Shown here one piece after another: positions 59,701 to 64,000 of a DNA stretch of 64,000 nucleotides (the first letter of the stretch is position 1; each line of letters starts with the position of its first letter). The notes under the pieces are model-generated. The model saw only the letters and a program-made list of their open reading frames with translations. It searched no databases and was not told the DNA's origin. Made by a program: the position numbers and the translations under genes. Origin of the DNA: Oscheius dolichura (lineage: Eukaryota > Nematoda > Chromadorea > Rhabditida > Rhabditidae); contig OW051493.1 of assembly GCA_932521035.1 (NCBI GenBank), positions 1,054,001 through 1,118,000 of the forward strand. The letters run 5' to 3'.

Positions 59701-62700
59701 AAAAAAAATGAAATGAACAAAAAATGGCTGTTTTATAGGTTTATTGAATCATTTTTTTAACCCACTTTTGAAAAATGGGGAGAAGGTTGGATATTTCTTG
59801 AAGAGTCAGCGCATTTTCTTCGTTTATTCAATTAGGGAATAGGCTTCCGCTCTTTGGCTACAGTACCTCTTTCTGCAGGAGCCACAGCCTTCCATGGGGC
59901 CTCTAAAAATTAGAATTAATCAGAAAAAAAATGGAAAAAATGAAGCGAAATTAGAGTTGCTTTTTTTTGGCGGGTTTCAGGATTCCTTTAAATTGTTCAA
60001 TAAAAAAGCAGTGCTGATGCTTGACGAGCTTGTGTACTCAAAAAAATTCTTCAAAATGTTTCAAAAATTATTTATAGCAATTCTTTTTTTTTGAATTCTT
60101 TGATGAACTTGGCAGTGCAGGAGGAGCTTTCCATTTTTTTTCACAAAATTCTTTTTCTATAAACTTTCGCGCCTTTTCCTTGGAAAATTAGGAAACCAAC
60201 CTTTTCTGGCAGAGATGAATAAGGGCAATGGTGACTCCGGAAACAAGGAAACAGCCGAGTTCGATGAACATTTTTGTGATTTTCTGGAAAAAAAGAGCTG
60301 CTCGATTGGTAAGAGTAGTATTATATGAAGAAATATAGATACTGACTGAAATACAAGAAAAATATTGAATGGGGGAAGGAGAAAATGACGACATCTTCAT
60401 AAAAGTGAAAGCGAAGATACGAAAGCGTCTCTTTTTTTTTCTAGATTCGCTTATGCTTTATTAGCAGGCCTGGTTTGGAATAGCGTAATTATAGTTTTTT
60501 TTCCGAAAAAAATGGGGATACCGTAGTTTCTTTCCCCTCGAGACCACTCGAGCAGCATACGGGAGCAAAAAAAACTTGACTTGAAAAAAGGTGGTTTGAA
60601 AAAAGCGCCCGCATGCGGCTCGAGTAGTCTCGAGGGGAAAAGAACTACGGTATCCCTATTTTTCGGAAAAAAAACTATAGATCCATCGTTGTAGCTTTAA
60701 AAAGTAATTTCACAATTTTGATGGATGGGTCCTATTGTGCTTTCTGATGATTGGGGAAATATCTAGTCAAAACCCAGAATACATAAAATCAAAAAATATT
60801 AAGAGTCGTCTCTGATCAGATATGAATCTGGCTGGTAGTAGAGCAAAAACTACAAAGAAGCTCTTGCCACAGTTAGACAGCCGCCTCGTTTGCCAGCTGT
60901 CCAGTCTAACTGTGGCAAGGGTTACGACCCAAAGCTGACGCGGCTGCCTAACTGTGGGGATAATTTTAGCCATGGCAGTAGAATTCCCGTTGACAGCATC
61001 TTTATTTTACTTTAGTGTGTCAAAAAAGGGATCAGACAATAGCATTGCAAAGTTTAAAGAAACTGTCAGGGACTGGGAGTTTCGTTCACGAAGTAACCTG
61101 ATTCCGTTCTCGGGTCCCGAAACGATAGCGCGCTCGCCTTGTTATTATGCGGGGGATGTAGCTCATTCGATGTGATTGTGGACGCTGATCCCGATGGTGT
61201 TTTCCATTTTTCATAAAAAAGCTACATGTGGCCTGTACGTGTGTGTCTATATACTACAGTAACCCGCACCAGTCCCTGACAGTTCCTTTAAAAAAATGCT
61301 TTTATTCCGAAATTGAAACTTCGGGGAAAAGTTGCAAATTTGAATATTTTGTCGTAGTCGTAGTTACAGAAAAATATGTTTTATCCGTTCTTTTTGAAAG
61401 CCAACGAGATTGTAAAATTCAATGCGCCATTTTCTTTTAGTGCAAATTTTTGACCGAATTTTTTAAAATTTCGATGTACCGCACTTTTTCAACGTGGATT
61501 ACTGTAACTCCTTTTCAGTGACGATCTCAAGTCCTGGATGTGGAGGACCGTCCACATTTGGATTATTGCCTTTGCCTTCTACGTGGCGCAGATAGGAACA
61601 GAGCAATTGGGCTACTTACCATCTCGACGAGTCTGTAATATTACTTTTGTCTTTTCACAGGTACTATTTTGCCCCTCGAAAAAACAAAATTCACTATTTC
61701 TATAGCTGTCTCTCCTTATTTATGCAGTCGCCATCTTGTTGCTCTTCCAAATGATCGTCTGGTTCCTCTGGGCCGCGGGTTTTCCAAGGTTTTCAAACTG
61801 TAAGTATTTTTTTGGCTACAGTGGGAAATTAATACAAGTGAAAGGTTGATGAATCCATTCTGTAGGTCCACGAAGTGCAAAAATGCCGTAATATTTCAAA
61901 GTTGATCGCCGAAAGCATTCAACTTTTGAATTTATTCGTTTTATTATTTCATTTCTTGCTGGGAGTTCAACCAGAGATCATTAGGTGTCCTGTCGATAGT
62001 AGAAACATTATTCCATTTATTTTTTGAATTACTATAGTGGGCGTGAAACATTATTGTGAATCGGGATCTGTTCTTATAAGAATCGACTAGTGAACAATAT
62101 TCAAGCGGGCGCAGTGCTTTATAATTTTGATAACCTCATTGTATATAGAGTTTTGGTAATAAAAAAATGTAAAAGAAACAGTGGCATGCCATATTTCGAA
62201 GAAAATTGATTGGGGACGTTTTCTTTTGGGAAATTGTTTCGTAACTTTTATAAATTCAGCCGAGAAACTGTTATAATAGTTCAAGGAACTGATTAGAGGA
62301 AAAACTAATTGTGAAAAAATCAGAATATAATTGTGGTGACTACTTTCAGATGACGGTCCATATGAAGCGGTCCGCCCCGATCTCCAGGATACCATCAACC
62401 ATAATGGACTGCTCTTCTTCTTGGGATCCAATATTTTGACAGGTGAACACGACATAGCGACCACATAATGTAGTTGGCCAATAGTTACAATTTTATAATC
62501 TTTTTGAAAAGTGGGAAAATTTTAAATGATCGTACCAAGTCACCATTTCTCCCCTTTTTTATAAAAGTTGGCCAAAAGCTCAAAATTCCACAAAATTATA
62601 CCAATTCATTGCGTTTTGTGGTTTCTGGAGTCAAATTGGCTGTCTAACTGTCTACCTGTGGCTCTATTTTGCAAAATCACGTTTTACCTTTCAAAGACCA

Positions 62701-62877
62701 TTTTTTCCACCGTTCTATCCAATTTTTCCATTTTTAGGACTGGTAAACATCTCGATGAACACAATAGGCGTGGACGACGAAGTAGCCATGCTGATTCTGT
62801 TCGCCTACATGGGATTAATGAGTCTAATAGTGAATATTCTCCGCTATCGGGCCCAAAAGAAGGAAATCCTCCTCTAG
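53759..62877 (+). CDS. PIGW: GPI-anchor inositol acyltransferase (PIGW/GWT1)
   Basis: Thirteen exons in agreeing phase: 53759-53830, 55880-55986, 56036-56156, 57199-57311, 57355-57434, 57481-57589, 58596-58746, 58851-58943, 59549-59682, 61519-61660, 61706-61799, 62350-62442, 62738-62877 (482 residues, normal for the family). PIGW/GWT1 is an ER multi-pass membrane enzyme that acylates the inositol of glucosaminyl-phosphatidylinositol in GPI-anchor synthesis. Signatures seen: FRGSMLVQIGVAILAVDFQV followed by FPNKFAKT, YGHSVMDIGVAACI, EYGVHWNFFFTL, ANIEGISSLTGY, and the C-terminal NHNGLLFFLGSNILTGLVNI then SMNT. About 12 hydrophobic helices can be traced. The first exon is short and least certain; it continues in phase and resembles the family's N-terminal 'FV....G...E' pattern. 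Introns 1, 6, 8 and 9 are large and full of repeats. All key regions are intact, so I expect a functional gene. Confidence 0.93.
53940..55330 (+). repeat. Degenerate tandem array in PIGW intron 1
   Basis: The motifs 'gcaattctttgatgttttga' (about 53958, 54330, 54939), 'gttgtttcaatatcgctata' then agtgaacct (54092, 54464; variant at 55081) and 'tttataatctag/ac' recur in the same order. Units span about 370 bp or half that, and copies are 70-90% alike by eye. There is no coding content. Confidence 0.65.
55487..55732. mobile_element. Foldback element, GTCAGGGAC family, PIGW intron 1
   Basis: aaaggaaccgtcagggacct at the left and aggtccctgactgttccttt at the right form the inverted ends. A second copy is at 61044-61292 in intron 9 of the same gene. 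Confidence 0.7.
57690..57780 (-). mobile_element. ~220-bp abundant element, fragment
   Basis: gtcaaagtttgtggggctac, agattgttttcccggggcgg, ttgagatgtgactgtgttca and ttagaatcg match the middle of the family in inverted orientation. Both ends are missing. It is in PIGW intron 6. Confidence 0.7.
58078..58325 (-). mobile_element. ~220-bp abundant element, copy 10 (PIGW intron 6)
   Basis: Full inverted copy: cgcgttacgtgacatatcct, gtcggggtggttgagaagtg, agaatcgtcttttcgtgctc, ccaagaaatgaccgagatac and aacactcccgtctaagccca. Confidence 0.85.
59215..59440. repeat. Inverted pair of gcgcgcttacgg repeats with AG microsatellite
   Basis: An inverted unit (cctccgtaagcgcgctccgt, taaaatgctctatctatcta) is followed by a direct unit (gcattttaacagggcgcgct, tacgg) that runs into an (ag)n tract at 59385-59404, then ggctctattacaagttttac. 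It matches the single units at 8318 and 25083. It is in PIGW intron 8. Confidence 0.65.
60490..60690. repeat. Foldback element in PIGW intron 9
   Basis: ctatag-type ends (tatagttttttttccgaaaa / ttttcggaaaaaaaactata), the gggataccgtagtttctttc / aaagaactacggtatccc pair and a gactactcgagc-like inner pair (gagaccactcgagcagcat / ctcgagtagtctcgagggg) give an almost complete hairpin with a short loop. Confidence 0.7.
60863..60919. repeat. Inverted CACAGTTAGACAG pair
   Basis: cttgccacagttagacag at the left is inverted as ccagtctaactgtggcaag at the right with a ~20-bp loop. A third half-site (gctgcctaactgtgggg) follows at about 60942-60958. It lies in PIGW intron 9. Confidence 0.65.
61044..61292. mobile_element. 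Foldback element, GTCAGGGAC family, PIGW intron 9
   Basis: gtttaaagaaactgtcaggg-actgg at the left and ccagtccctgacagttcctt-taaa at the right. The interior has no recognisable coding sequence. It is related to 55487-55732 by its ends. Confidence 0.7.
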
Positions 62878-63771
62878 TTCTCATTTTCCCGGTCATTTTA
62901 CTTATTTATACAGGTGAGAGGAGCCAAAAGAAGTTGCCAAATGCTCAATTGATGTCAAATTGTACTTGAATCATTCCATGACGCTTTATATTGTATTTTA
63001 TACTGGATTACGGGAAAAATGAACAATTTTCTATAAGAAAATGAAGAAGAAATAAAGAATTCTATGTTTTTATGGGTGAATATAGAGGATTATCAAGATA
63101 ACAATGCAATGCGCTTGTAATTTAGTGGAAAATTAGAGGTTTCCTGATTTTTAGAGAATCTACCACGGCTGTTGGATACGATTGCTGCAAGTCCTTTAAA
63201 TTTCCCGGTTATTGCTACAGGATTACTGTAGTTATGCTCAGTTTTATTCAGTTGATAGTGTAACGAAAGGGGAACTACACTTTTAGCGGCCCACACATGG
63301 ACAAACACCCGGGCGCCCCGCGTTACGTAACATATCTTCTGTCCGAAATTTGTCCGGCTACAGATTGTTTTGTCGGGTCGGTTGAGACGTGACCGGGTTG
63401 ATTAGAGCCGTCTTTTCGTGCTCTCCAACTAGATCTTTGAATTTTAGAAATCGAACAAGAAATGACCGAGATACGGACACAAACACCCGACACTCCCGTC
63501 TACTGCCAAAAACAGGCGTTTATTCACTTACATAGTGGTTTTTTATATAACAAGGAGAGCTGTCATATCGGAGTCCAATAGTACCAGATCACTTTCTTAT
63601 ACCGAATATGTAACCGAACTTTTTTTTGAGCTGAAGAATTGAGAGTAGGCTCATTCGAACCGATAATTTTTGCTGCGCCGAACTGCACTTTTAAAATAAT
63701 TTGAAAGTGAGGCAGTGAGGAAGAAGCGAGCTTTTAAATTTCCAAAATTGACACACGTTTTTTTGTGCTAG
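62878..63771. other. PIGW 3' flank and intergenic region
   Basis: AATAAA-type signals (gaaataaagaattc near 63049-63057) follow PIGW. The rest is mostly the long version of the ~220-bp element (63180-63525) and then AT-rich sequence up to the exon at 63772. Confidence 0.5.
63180..63525 (-). mobile_element. ~220-bp abundant element, long version, copy 11
   Basis: Core gcgttacgtaacatatcttc to gacactcccgtctactgcca in inverted orientation. It is preceded by ttcagttgatagtg, aaaggggaactacactttta and gcggcccacacatggacaaa, which is the reverse complement of the extra segment in the 47235-47560 copy. Confidence 0.8.
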
Positions 63772-63995
63772 CGTGACGAGAGTAGTGTCATTCGATGGCG
63801 CTTTTGCTCCAACTGGGAATATCACCGAAACTCCTCGTCAGTTTATCTTCTTATACATCCATACAAAAGAGAAGTTACAGTATTCTTCAACGTGGCCCAA
63901 GTGAGGAAATGTGTCTCGAATTCGACACATCTGGATATCGACGCGGCTAGTACCTGCCTGCCGAGCAAGAAATGTATCAATGGAGAGTGCAGAAT
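63772..63995 (+). CDS. Cysteine-rich exon of a gene running off the window
   Basis: After an acceptor (tttttttgtgctag) a frame stays open for about 75 codons: FCSNWEYHRN, SVYLLIHPYKREVTVFFNVA, CVSNSTHLDIDAA, CLPSKKCINGECRM. A donor (AT|gtgag) occurs at the window edge. If unspliced, the frame would stop at TGA 63997-63999. The CxxxxxCINGEC spacing resembles small disulfide-rich extracellular modules such as EB, but one partial unit is too little to assign. No start codon or upstream exon was found. Confidence 0.4.
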
Positions 63996-64000
63996 GTGAG

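Noticed and set aside
1..64000. CRISPR arrays, bacterial operons, ribosome binding sites
   Set aside because: The sequence is intron-bearing eukaryotic DNA; spaced repeats seen are irregular and lack spacer structure.

Overview
The window is nematode nuclear DNA, most likely from Caenorhabditis or a close relative. Introns are often 38-50 nt with TTTTCAG-type 3' splice sites. Several genes have a splice acceptor within a few bases of the start codon with no upstream exon, as expected for spliced-leader trans-splicing. Two families well known from worms are present: cysteine-synthase-like (cysl) and insulin/EGF-receptor L-domain (irld) proteins. I cannot name the species. All gene models were built by hand from open frames, splice sites and phase agreement. 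No database search was possible.

Layout. 1-19.9 kb: no multi-exon gene model could be supported. This part holds short inverted-repeat elements, degenerate repeats, two GC-rich TATA promoter-like sites (about 8.6 and 11.9 kb), a 33-codon ORF and one orphan exon-like stretch. 19.9-23.0 kb (-): a coiled-coil membrane protein whose N-terminus carries SDYEVI. 25.2-28.0 kb (+): a seven-exon cysteine-synthase-like PLP enzyme. 29.3-34.8 kb (-): an IRLD-type receptor with a very long lysine-rich, non-kinase cytoplasmic part and a 7-bp duplication that breaks the frame just before the membrane segment. 35.1-36.1 kb (+): a probably broken small gene. 36.1-39.9 kb (-): a second IRLD receptor with a short tail. 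40.5-42.3 kb (+): a small type I membrane protein with a cysteine-rich, Ly6-like ectodomain. 42.6-46.7 kb (-): a second coiled-coil membrane protein with SDYEII, paralogous in design to the one at 19.9-23.0 kb. 47.7-49.4 kb (-): a soluble acidic coiled-coil protein. 53.8-62.9 kb (+): a complete 13-exon PIGW/GWT1 inositol acyltransferase of the GPI-anchor pathway. 63.8-64.0 kb (+): a cysteine-rich exon cut by the window end.

The DNA between and inside these genes is dense with short non-autonomous elements. There is a family of about 220 bp with 10 or more copies sharing a conserved core, several hairpin MITE families, a tRNA-derived SINE-like family that also occurs as head-to-head pairs, and degenerate tandem arrays. 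Most introns over about 250 nt contain at least one of them. The genes do not form an evident pathway. The clearest themes are two local or near-local duplications (the irld pair and the SDYE coiled-coil pair) and a prevalence of membrane or secreted products.
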